Shown: positions 37,301 to 44,032 of the stretch, one piece after another | Layout: each line of letters starts with the position of its first letter | How positions within the stretch are numbered: the first letter of the stretch is position 1 | Assembly (NCBI GenBank): GCA_007713595.1 | Contig: VMRY01000034.1 | Location: forward strand, 29,963-93,962 | Direction of reading: 5' to 3' | DNA length: 64,000 nucleotides | DNA from: Sedimenticola thiotaurini | GTDB taxonomy: Bacteria > Pseudomonadota > Gammaproteobacteria > Chromatiales > Chromatiaceae | The notes under the pieces: model-generated | Told to the model about the DNA's origin: nothing | What the model saw: the letters and a program-made list of their open reading frames with translations, nothing else | Databases searched by the model: none | Program-made: the position numbers and the translations under genes

Positions 37301-37844
37301 TTCGTCTGTTCTCCAGCTCTTGTAGCTGTGCCTGATTCAGTTGGCGTTCTGACTGGGTCTGGTTTTGTCGGCGGACTAATTCATCAACTGTCAGCGTGGC
37401 AGGAATATGATTGTTAGCACCTTCTTTACTAATCTTGGCCAGGGCCTGGCTCAGCTGATTGAGTTGTGATTCGGCATTGTCAACTGTCTGTTTGAAGAGG
37501 TGCGCCCGTTCCCGCTCTTTTTCAGCGCTCTGTAACTGGACAAGCACTTGACGATAGGCATCAAGCTCTGCTGTGTCACTACCTTTTTGGTCGGCCACAC
37601 TTTCCAGCTGACTGATTTTTTTATTAACGGCCTCTATGCTGGGAGCAGCACTGCTGGTATTTACGGTAGTGGATCGCATTTCAGCTGCCGAAGCAGTTGC
37701 AGTCCATACCGATATAAGCAGGAGTACAAGTATGATAGGGCGGCTCAGAAGCGCATGTAGGTACTGCTTATACACTGTTTTTCCCCGGATCCGCCGACTT
37801 GTCCTACCAGATAGAACAGAGGCAGATCCAAAATTATGATTCAT
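34380..37844 (-). CDS. mscK: Mechanosensitive channel of the MscK/KefA type
   Basis: About 1154 residues from MNHNFGSAS; the ORF track starts 40 codons earlier and the start is uncertain. A signal peptide ends at TASAA (about residue 53), followed by a large periplasmic coiled-coil region to about residue 440, then some ten TM helices and a C-terminal MscS domain (GLGFGLKEIFANFFSGILILFE; RIGDTVTIGDISGTV; VPNKNFI). The size and plan match MscK (E. coli 1120 residues), which opens under turgor and releases K+ and solutes. No partner gene nearby. Confidence 0.85.
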   Translation of the reverse strand: MNHNFGSASVLSGRTSRRIRGKTVYKQYLHALLSRPIILVLLLISVWTATASAAEMRSTTVNTSSAAPSIEAVNKKISQLESVADQKGSDTAELDAYRQVLVQLQSAEKERERAHLFKQTVDNAESQLNQLSQALAKISKEGANNHIPATLTVDELVRRQNQTQSERQLNQAQLQELENRRITERIRPEQSGVELADAKKELIEVENRLVADTATGMPAQQRDLLLAKRVQLKERVNRLEMERLSHAHRMDQLTLQIAIAQATLQQQDTLIQQMQERITALQTQDAELTQLDAQQAQQKAVGKHPLVLQNADKNAEISLRLTQLTTQTETAILESEKSARQKEAIRQNQERLQQQILIGSLDEQPGRLLQKQRTSLPKLAQINSRVQQLRSRITTSRLESFQIEDQRLQLQSELSHGLLNSYRPDQMSDTEWKTLQDELQPLLENRLLLLDKVKAAYNRQEKALADLSAELLQLYDGVEQYGALLDRHLLWIPSTTRINSHTFTDAIRALGWFFSPQNWALSFEAIWTGFERYPYRIIALFAILALLLYGRPKMSRTLEQIAPMVGNVSNDSFRHTIKAFSITIMLALPWPLLMSACGWWLTKGSEQPFITALSIGLRRLAVFFLVIQILRYLFIKNGLAEVHFRWNPETGKAFRRDLHWLVVALVPLAFTVGVFEWVENEAYTHAIGRLAFILGLFVTGLFFHRALNPWTGFLTTLNPNSSRRPKGIWYPIALLLCLGLALLAIEGYYYSALNLERMLFVSLFAGILAYLVYNLLVRWLLVAERRLALARAKAKRQAAIDARVSKEVADAAGEGMPELSEFEEVNLTTINEQTRRMLRVGTGLLFATLLYLIWDQLTPALTWLNEIALWQFKSSTGVVSAISIGDGLLALAVLAITLIAGSNLPGFLEIALLQPMNLAIGNRYAVSTISRYTIYAGGTLLVLSLIGLKWDDVQWLVAAMGVGLGFGLKEIFANFFSGILILFERPIRIGDTVTIGDISGTVSRIRIRATTITDWDNKELVVPNKNFITDPLVNWTLTDPVTRVVIKVGVAYGSDTEKAHKVMMEVVKSHSDVLVEPRPTVFFTGFGDSSLNFDIRVFVSDHLKRMPLIHDLHMALNKALAAAGIEIPFPQRDLHLRSVDPKINLRGDEDEGKA

Positions 37845-38093
37845 AGTCAAATAGTGAGAGGGCGAGCTGTTTTTTTCAAGCCATGACGTATTTTTAAAGC
37901 AGGCTTCCTCCTCCATGGACATTAAGGTGACTGTAATGTTCACATCATTGGGATGCCAAAGCATCTGCGATGAGAACTCAAGCCTCTATATAGGGTGAAC
38001 CTTTAGCTGTTTAAAGCAAGAACCGGGTGGTAATCACACAGGATTTACTTAAAACTAGCGCATCAAGCATAGCAACTGCTTTCAGGTGTTGGA
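37845..38093. other. Divergent promoter region, nothing specific seen
   Basis: About 250 bp between mscK and the EamA transporter gene. The EamA gene has an AGGTG ribosome-like site. I see no marked symmetry or RNA element. Confidence 0.35.
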
Positions 38094-38978
38094 ATGAGTG
38101 CTGCCAGTCTAAGTCGTTTACTTCTACTCTCTGCCATCTGGGGCGGTTCATTTCTGTTTATGCGTATCGGGGCTCCTGTACTGGGGCCAGTGATGCTTAT
38201 TATCTTTCGCGTTGGGCTCGCTGCACTGTTCCTGTTGGGTGTGGCTCTGATCCTGAAAAAGCGTATGTCACTGAAGGTTCATTGGAAACACTACCTGGTG
38301 TTAGGCCTGATCAATTCGGCACTGCCCTTTTTGTTGTTTGCCTATGCGGCGCAGACACTCTCAGCGTCACTGCTCTCTATTTTGAATGCGACTGCGCCGA
38401 TTTGGGGGGCGATCATTGGCGCGCTCTGGACCAGAACCCTGTTATCGGGGAAGGCGGTTATGGGACTGCTCAGTGGCGTGGTTGGGGTGATGTTACTGGT
38501 GGGCTTTGATAGTCTGGTTCTGCTGCCGGGCGCAGGCATCGCTATCGTAGCGGCGCTGGGTGCCTCGTTCTGTTACGGCATCACCAGTGTGTATGCCCGG
38601 TCCATTCCATCGATAGGCCCCTTTGCCAACGCTCATGGCAGCATGTGGGCGGCAACAGTGATCATCCTGCCGTTGGTGCCGTTCTTTCCCGTCAATCAAG
38701 CGCCCACCAGTGGTGCTGTGTTGTCTGTCGTTGCACTGGGTGTGCTCTGTAGCGGCATCGCCTATCTGCTCTATTTTCGTCTGATTGCCGATATTGGTTC
38801 GACCTCTGCACTCACTGTCACCTTTCTGGTTCCACTGTTTGGTGTGCTGTTCGGTACGCTTTTTCTGGATGAAATTATCGGCTGGTATACCTGGATCGGA
38901 GCGCTGTTGGTTATTGTCGGTACGGCTCTGGTCACCAGTTTTTCTCCTCGGTTGCTGTTTCGGAAAAAGATGCCATAG
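38094..38978 (+). CDS. EamA/DMT family transporter
   Basis: 294 residues with ten hydrophobic segments in two EamA repeats (AIWGGSFLFMRIGAPVLGP in the first; GVLCSGIAYLLYFRLIADIGSTSA in the second). Drug/metabolite transporters of this family export amino acids or related small molecules; the substrate cannot be read. Stands alone between mscK and the nickel operon. Confidence 0.85.
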   Translation: MSAASLSRLLLLSAIWGGSFLFMRIGAPVLGPVMLIIFRVGLAALFLLGVALILKKRMSLKVHWKHYLVLGLINSALPFLLFAYAAQTLSASLLSILNATAPIWGAIIGALWTRTLLSGKAVMGLLSGVVGVMLLVGFDSLVLLPGAGIAIVAALGASFCYGITSVYARSIPSIGPFANAHGSMWAATVIILPLVPFFPVNQAPTSGAVLSVVALGVLCSGIAYLLYFRLIADIGSTSALTVTFLVPLFGVLFGTLFLDEIIGWYTWIGALLVIVGTALVTSFSPRLLFRKKMP

Positions 38979-39108
38979 GTGTTTTAGAGTAGTGGTCCGA
39001 TAGGAAGGAAAAAAGCTAAACAATTGACCTGTAGAGTTTCTGGTTATCAAGCGTCTCTTGAAGTCTTACTTAAGGTTGCGAGTGATGCGCTTGAAATTGC
39101 ATTCACCA

Positions 39109-39162
39109 GTCTCCGTTAAACGGGGGAGGTCATATTGAAGCCCCTAGTTTAGCGGGGACTTC
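39109..39162. terminator. Two adjacent hairpins between convergent genes
   Basis: CTCCGTT/AACGGGGGAG-like and GAAGCCCC/GGGG-A-CTTC stems lie between the EamA gene and nikO, which converge. Neither has a clear T-run, so they are possible rather than certain terminators. Confidence 0.3.
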
Positions 39163-39179
39163 TAAAAAGCACCCACCCC

Positions 39180-39968
39180 TCAATCCCCCTCAACCACCTC
39201 TCCATGACTATGGTGATGTTTTGGTGCGTCGGTACTATGTTCATGCCCGGCATCTAGGCCCGCTGCATGTATATGCATATGTGAATGGGTATGCACATGG
39301 GGATGGCTGTGCATCACGCCTTCTACCAGGGTGCCATCCTGGATCATCACGGCACGGGTAGAGAGTCGTTCGACCAGTTTTCTGTCATGGGAGACAAAGA
39401 CCATTGCTTGAGTGAGTGACTCCAGATGTTCCAGTAATCGTTTTTCTGCCTTCTCATCCAATCCATTGGTTGGTTCATCCATTAGCAGCACTTCAGGCTG
39501 CATGGCCAACACGGTGGCCAGCGATATCATGCGCTTTTCCCCACCTGAGAGTTTATGTGTGACACGTTGGAGATAGTTGGACATGCCCAGTGATGCCAGC
39601 GTCTCTTCAGCAATTGTCTTGGCTTCCGCTTCGCTTTTGCGCAGATTAAGCGGGCCAAACATGACATCTTCTAAAACGGTAGGACAGAACAGTTGATCAT
39701 CCGCATCCTGGAACAGCAGGCCTGCCTTGGCGCGTACTTCGCGGAAATCGCTTTCACACTGGCGTGTCTGACCAAAGGCTGAGATGGTTCCTGTTGTAGG
39801 TTTGTGCAGACCCACCATGAGCTGCAAGAGGGTTGATTTTCCTGCGCCATTCTCACCCAGTAGCGCAACCCGCTCACCCGCATGGAGTGTGAAATTTACA
39901 TCAGAGAGCACCGAATGGGCGGGATAGTCGAATCCGATCTGATCCAGCGTAATGAGTGGCCCATTCAT
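39180..39968 (-). CDS. nikO: Nickel/cobalt ECF transporter ATPase NikO
   Basis: 262 residues. Walker A LLGENGAGKST, signature LSGGEKRMISLA and Walker B LLMDEPTNGL are intact. The C-terminus (about residues 219-258) is very His-rich (HSHPHVHTHSHMHIH, HHHSHG), suggesting nickel storage or sensing attached to the ATPase. It overlaps nikQ by four bases (ATGA). CbiO is the cobalt paralogue; the NikK/NikL/NikR neighbours favour nickel. Confidence 0.88.
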   Translation of the reverse strand: MNGPLITLDQIGFDYPAHSVLSDVNFTLHAGERVALLGENGAGKSTLLQLMVGLHKPTTGTISAFGQTRQCESDFREVRAKAGLLFQDADDQLFCPTVLEDVMFGPLNLRKSEAEAKTIAEETLASLGMSNYLQRVTHKLSGGEKRMISLATVLAMQPEVLLMDEPTNGLDEKAEKRLLEHLESLTQAMVFVSHDRKLVERLSTRAVMIQDGTLVEGVMHSHPHVHTHSHMHIHAAGLDAGHEHSTDAPKHHHSHGEVVEGD

Positions 39969-40723
39969 AGCGTCTGATCCAGTAACAGGGCGAACAGGCA
40001 GAGGAGACTCAGCGTCAGCAACACAAGCGTGTCGCGCATTTGCCAGCAGTTGGTTGTTATGAGATAGAGCTTGCCATTAAAACCACGACACTTCATCGCC
40101 GCCAGAATACGTTGCGAGCGCTCCAGGCTGCGCACCAGCAGCATCCCGATCAGCCAGCCAAAGCTGCGCCAGGTGTGGCGGTTACTACTGGCGATAAAGG
40201 CACGGGCGCGCATCGCCATGCGCAGGCGTTGATACTCATCGAACAGTACGCTTATATAGCGCACGGTAAACAGAAAAAGATGAATCAGTTTCTCAGGCAG
40301 TTTCAGTTGCGCCAACGCATGCCCAAGTACGACCGGTTCGAGTGTGCCGATCATGGTCATCAGCATAATGACAATGGCATTGGCCTTGAGCACAATCTGT
40401 ATAGCGCGCTGAATTCCCTCTATGCTGGCACTGAGTGCACCCAGAGTGAACAAGCTTTCACCCGGTATTGAAAAAGGTAGCATGATTAGCAGTACCAGCA
40501 TGAATCCTTCCATGGCCAGCAGGCGTTTCAATAACACGCTTCGGCTAATCCCTGTTACCCAGGCGACTAACAATGCGGCAAAGAGGATCAGAATCAGCAG
40601 GGATATCTGTTGCAGAGCGACTGTAGTCAGGGCAAACAGCAGGGCGGTCATCAAGCGCATGCGTGGATCGAACTGTTCAAGCCAGTCTGATCGTGCATTC
40701 TCCTCTGCCACGGTTAGCTGCAT
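39965..40723 (-). CDS. nikQ: ECF transporter T component NikQ/CbiQ
   Basis: 252 residues with several TM helices and the two coupling motifs of the T subunit visible as AMRARAF and RILAAMKCRGF (A-x-R-x/A-x-R-G type), which bind the ATPase grooves. Its ATG shares a base with the nikL stop (TAATG). Joins NikM to NikO. Confidence 0.88.
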   Translation of the reverse strand: MQLTVAEENARSDWLEQFDPRMRLMTALLFALTTVALQQISLLILILFAALLVAWVTGISRSVLLKRLLAMEGFMLVLLIMLPFSIPGESLFTLGALSASIEGIQRAIQIVLKANAIVIMLMTMIGTLEPVVLGHALAQLKLPEKLIHLFLFTVRYISVLFDEYQRLRMAMRARAFIASSNRHTWRSFGWLIGMLLVRSLERSQRILAAMKCRGFNGKLYLITTNCWQMRDTLVLLTLSLLCLFALLLDQTL

Positions 40724-41292
40724 TACTTTTTACCCGGAGTCTGTTTGCTGCGCCACCAGAGCGCGATACCGGCGAGTCCAAATATGAAACCGACACCACC
40801 CAGTATGTCACTCAGACGAGCGCGGTCATCACTGCGTTGCAGTGATTCACGCAGGGGGCCAATCTGTTTGGCCACAGCCTGTTCCACTAGCAGTGCAAGT
40901 TGCTGATCTGTTTTTGTTGATGTCGCTGGTGATGAGGCCGGGTAGGATTGATTTGAGGAGTCTGTGGTGTCAGATGTTGAGTTGAATGTATCCGCTTTAA
41001 TCAACCATTCGGCCTGATGACCCTCACCTGTATTAGCTTGAATCTTGTAATCATCAGGTCGCGATGCAGTGAATAAAAATTCACCTTTGGCATCACTCTT
41101 CAGGTTGCTTTGTTCCTTGTCAGTCAAACTTGTAAGAGTGATCGCCGCCCCTTCGACGCCTGCTCCACCGGCAAAATAGGTGGAACCATGTATGGTATTA
41201 CCTTCAACATAGGCAAACAGTTTAAGCAGGTGAGCGTCTGCCGATGTATGTATCAGCAACAGAGCTAAACAGAGCATACGCTTGTGATACAT
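40723..41292 (-). CDS. nikL: Nickel transporter accessory protein NikL
   Basis: 189 residues: signal peptide (about 1-20, ending SADA, next residues HLLKLF), a periplasmic Ig-like/carboxypeptidase-regulatory fold (FAYVEGNTIHGSTYFAGGAGVEGAAITL; SDAKGEFLFTA), a Ser/Thr-rich linker, a short coiled coil and a C-terminal TM helix (about 165-182). That is the NikL plan. The His following the signal cleavage site may bind metal. Ribosome site GGAG at the nikM 3' end. Confidence 0.78.
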   Translation of the reverse strand: MYHKRMLCLALLLIHTSADAHLLKLFAYVEGNTIHGSTYFAGGAGVEGAAITLTSLTDKEQSNLKSDAKGEFLFTASRPDDYKIQANTGEGHQAEWLIKADTFNSTSDTTDSSNQSYPASSPATSTKTDQQLALLVEQAVAKQIGPLRESLQRSDDRARLSDILGGVGFIFGLAGIALWWRSKQTPGKK

Positions 41293-41298
41293 AAACAG

Positions 41299-41907
41299 TT
41301 ACTCCTGCACCCGGATCAGCTCCGGTGCCACTTTAATAATGAAGGCCAGGGTAAAGCCGGTGACCGCGGCCTCGGCCAGCATCAAAGGGGCATAGGTTGC
41401 CAGCACAATCTTGGCGGCTGGCAGATAAGCAGATCCACTTAAACCCAGTGACAGGCTGACCAGTGTGCCCGTCAATAAAACGCCCACGGCACCGCAGAGT
41501 GCACCCAGATAAAAGAGCTGCCTGCCGCTTGAGCGATGCAGTATCGGCGCAAACAGGGCGCTACAGATCAGTGCCGGCAGTGCAATATTCAAGGTATTCA
41601 CGCCCAGGACCAGCAGACCGCCATAACCAAAAAACACCGCCTGCATAATCAGGGCGATCAGGATGGCAGGCACGGCAGACCAGCCCAGTATGATACCCAT
41701 CAGTCCATTGAGAATCAGATGAACACTGGAAGGACCCACTGGAACGCTCAGCAGCGAGGCGATAAAAAAAGTAGCGGCAAGAACCGCAGCCTGCGGTATG
41801 CGCTCAAAATTGAGTCGGCGTGTTGCGACCACCAGCAGGGCGGTGGAGAGTACAGCGCCTGTTATTAGTACGGGTGCAGAGAGTACGCCATCGGGTATGT
41901 GTGCGAT
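41299..41907 (-). CDS. nikM: Nickel ECF transporter S component NikM/CbiM with an ATC start
   Basis: The ORF track begins at an internal GTG (41832), but reading upstream in frame gives AHIPDGVLSAPVLITGAV, the conserved NikM/CbiM N-terminus. The codon where Met belongs is ATC (41907-41905), with GAGAGGAG upstream at normal distance; no ATG, GTG or TTG lies between it and the upstream in-frame stop. From the ATC the protein has 202 residues, with SSVHLILNGLMG containing the second metal-binding His. In this family the N-terminal amine and the following His hold the metal, so the extended form is needed for function. Confidence 0.82.
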   Translation of the reverse strand: MAHIPDGVLSAPVLITGAVLSTALLVVATRRLNFERIPQAAVLAATFFIASLLSVPVGPSSVHLILNGLMGIILGWSAVPAILIALIMQAVFFGYGGLLVLGVNTLNIALPALICSALFAPILHRSSGRQLFYLGALCGAVGVLLTGTLVSLSLGLSGSAYLPAAKIVLATYAPLMLAEAAVTGFTLAFIIKVAPELIRVQE

Positions 41908-41911
41908 GAGC

Positions 41912-42694
41912 CTATCTCCTCTCCGGTGTCATGTCGCGGGCGTAGATCCAGATCAGCGCGCCCTGTTCAAGTGGTACCGATTCACCCTGTGGGTTTGTTA
42001 CCGTCTCAGCCCCTTCAAGCAGGGCTGCAAAGCCCCACCAACCGGATCGGGGCAGGGCATAGCTGAAGGTGCCGTTGGCATCGGCTTTGATGATCTGGGT
42101 AACGTAGGGATCGGCGGGCGGGCTGATGGAGCCGTCATTCAACCACTCCACTTCAATTTCTGCGAAGGGAACGGGTTGACCTGCTTGCTTCACCACGCCC
42201 TGGAACAGATTGCCGGTCCAGAGTCCATAGGGACGCGTTAATGGATCGATTTCAACGGGGAAGCCGATGAGTTGATCCCAACCTGCCTCGCCGGCAAAGG
42301 CACCCACAACCACTTTGGTGTAGTGCTTGATCATCACCCCTTCGCTGGGTTCCCAGTACGGGGAAGGCTCTATATAGAAGAGATAATCACCCGGCCGGGT
42401 GAAACGGTAATTGGCTTGGTAGGCGGGCTGTCCTTGGCGTTCAAGTGGCTTCAGCTGGGCTTTGAGATCTTCCCGGCCGTTGGGCCCGATGACGCCAAAT
42501 TGCAGCGGCTTGCCCATCGTCATCACCGGTCCTTGCTGCATCGGGTGGGTAAAAGCGAGATCCAGTGTCACTCGGTGCTCACTCGCTTGTGAGACGATAT
42601 CCAGTGACGGGATTAACGTCTGAAAGTGAGCTGGGGAAAGGCCTGGCAACATGATGAGCAGCAGGGCCATCCAGAGGATAAGCTTGGTTTGCAT
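41912..42694 (-). CDS. nikK: Nickel transporter accessory protein NikK (DUF4198)
   Basis: 260 residues from the ATG at 42694 (GGAG upstream; the ORF track adds one TTG codon). A signal peptide (about 1-23) ends LSPA, leaving HFQTLIPS, so a His is at or near the mature N-terminus, as in NikK. The body is the DUF4198 beta-sandwich (EHRVTLDLAFTHPM; GDYLFYIEPSPYWEPSEG). It likely hands nickel to NikM. First gene of nikKMLQO, with a palindromic site 56 bases upstream. Confidence 0.83.
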   Translation of the reverse strand: MQTKLILWMALLLIMLPGLSPAHFQTLIPSLDIVSQASEHRVTLDLAFTHPMQQGPVMTMGKPLQFGVIGPNGREDLKAQLKPLERQGQPAYQANYRFTRPGDYLFYIEPSPYWEPSEGVMIKHYTKVVVGAFAGEAGWDQLIGFPVEIDPLTRPYGLWTGNLFQGVVKQAGQPVPFAEIEVEWLNDGSISPPADPYVTQIIKADANGTFSYALPRSGWWGFAALLEGAETVTNPQGESVPLEQGALIWIYARDMTPERR

Positions 42695-42752
42695 CAATAG
42701 ACTCCGATAAGAGAGCGGGGTCGATACTGCGGGCTCCCCGGTAGTTATGAAA

Positions 42753-42777
42753 TATTACAAAAAAATAATTTGTAATA
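42753..42777. promoter_or_regulatory. Candidate NikR operator before nikK
   Basis: TATTACAAA and TTTGTAATA form a perfect 9-bp inverted repeat around a 7-base spacer, in the nikR-nikK gap. Wide-spaced AT-rich palindromes with TTAC/GTAA arms are typical NikR targets outside enterobacteria. Nickel-loaded NikR bound here would shut off import. Confidence 0.65.
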
Positions 42778-42813
42778 CAATCGGAGCGAAAGGGTAGGAA
42801 ATTTTGCTCAGCA

Positions 42814-43281
42814 TCAGGTCTGCGGATGAGTGTGGCTGTGCTTGTGGGCTGACCCGCCATGATGGTGTTGCTCTTGCTCCACCTCGACAGGAATCAGGTT
42901 CAGTTTTCCGTGGCGTACACCGGGCTGGGTGATTACCGCGTTGGCAAACTCTTTCACCTCGCGGATCGGCCCATTGACCACTACCGTCTCCAGGCAGTTC
43001 ACATGATCCAGATGGACGTGCAGGGTGGAGATTGAGACATCGTGGTGGTGGTGATGGGCGTGGGTCAGCCTTCTGGCCAGCTCGCGCTCTTCGTGGTTAA
43101 AGACATAGGTGAGGGTGCCAATGCAGTGCCCGGCATCGGACTTCGCCATGCGGTCGGCCTCCAGGGTGTCTCTGATCATATCCCGTATTGCCTCTGAGCG
43201 ATTTTTGTAATTGCGCTGCTTGAGGTACTCCTCAAACTGACTGACCAGCTCTTCATCCAGGGATATGGTGATGCGTTCCAT
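42814..43281 (-). CDS. nikR: Nickel-responsive regulator NikR
   Basis: 155 residues. Residues 1-45 are a ribbon-helix-helix (ERITISLDEELVSQFEEYL; NRSEAIRDMIR). The high-affinity nickel ligands are His77, His88, His90 and Cys96 (HHHHHD...; LHVHLDHVNCLE), the same spacing as His76/87/89/Cys95 in E. coli. The C-terminus is unusual: an added His-rich tail (EQEQHHHGGSAHKHSHTHPQ, about 136-154). Lies just upstream of nikK. Confidence 0.92.
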   Translation of the reverse strand: MERITISLDEELVSQFEEYLKQRNYKNRSEAIRDMIRDTLEADRMAKSDAGHCIGTLTYVFNHEERELARRLTHAHHHHHDVSISTLHVHLDHVNCLETVVVNGPIREVKEFANAVITQPGVRHGKLNLIPVEVEQEQHHHGGSAHKHSHTHPQT

Positions 43282-43402
43282 TGTGCTTCCTCTTGATCAC
43301 GGGCATGCTATTGGTGAATGATCGCAGGTGTTCCAGGGCGGGGCAAACATTCCTTGGCAGCCTGATTTTACGATGACCCAATTTACAGCAGGAGCGTGAG
43401 AT

Positions 43403-43957
43403 ATGGGGCAACGCTATAACGAGATTCCGCAAAAGGTGATGACCTTCATCCAGAACCAGAAGGTCTTTTTTGTCGGCACGGCTGCGGCGGATGGCCGGGT
43501 CAATATCTCTCCAAAAGGGATGGATTCACTGCGCGTCATCGACAGCCAGCGGGTGCTCTGGCTCAATGTCACCGGCAGTGGCAATGAAACGGCGGCCCAT
43601 GTGGCGGAACTGCCCCGCATGACCCTGATGTTTTGTGCCTTCGAGGGAAATCCGATGATCCTGCGGCTGTATGGGACCGCCCGGGTGATTCATACCTATG
43701 ATGAAGAGTGGGAGAGACTCTATCCCTTGTTTAATCCGACGCCTGGTGTGCGGCAGATCTTCGATCTCTCAGTTGATCTGGTACAGACCTCCTGTGGCAT
43801 GGGGGTGCCCTTTTATGATTATGCTGGTGAGCGGGATCAGCTTATGGCCTGGACAGTGAAAAAGGGCGATGAGGGTATCCGAGACTACTGGCAAGAGAAG
43901 AATCAGCAGAGCCTGGATGGCAAGCCGACTTTTATATTCAAGCCGGATAATCGCTAA
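43403..43957 (+). CDS. Pyridoxamine 5'-phosphate oxidase-like flavoprotein
   Basis: 184 residues with the split-barrel FMN-binding fold of the PNPOx family (FFVGTAAADGRVNISPKGMDSLRVID; VTGSGNETAAHV). Members are usually FMN- or F420-binding reductases of unknown substrate; the vitamin B6 enzyme itself is longer and has other motifs. Divergent from nikR. Confidence 0.8.
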   Translation: MGQRYNEIPQKVMTFIQNQKVFFVGTAAADGRVNISPKGMDSLRVIDSQRVLWLNVTGSGNETAAHVAELPRMTLMFCAFEGNPMILRLYGTARVIHTYDEEWERLYPLFNPTPGVRQIFDLSVDLVQTSCGMGVPFYDYAGERDQLMAWTVKKGDEGIRDYWQEKNQQSLDGKPTFIFKPDNR

Positions 43958-44032
43958 TCACTGGAGTTGTTTTACGCATCCTGCTGATCAGGCAGGGTGC
44001 GCAGTTTCATCTCATTTGAAGAGCCCAGTTCT

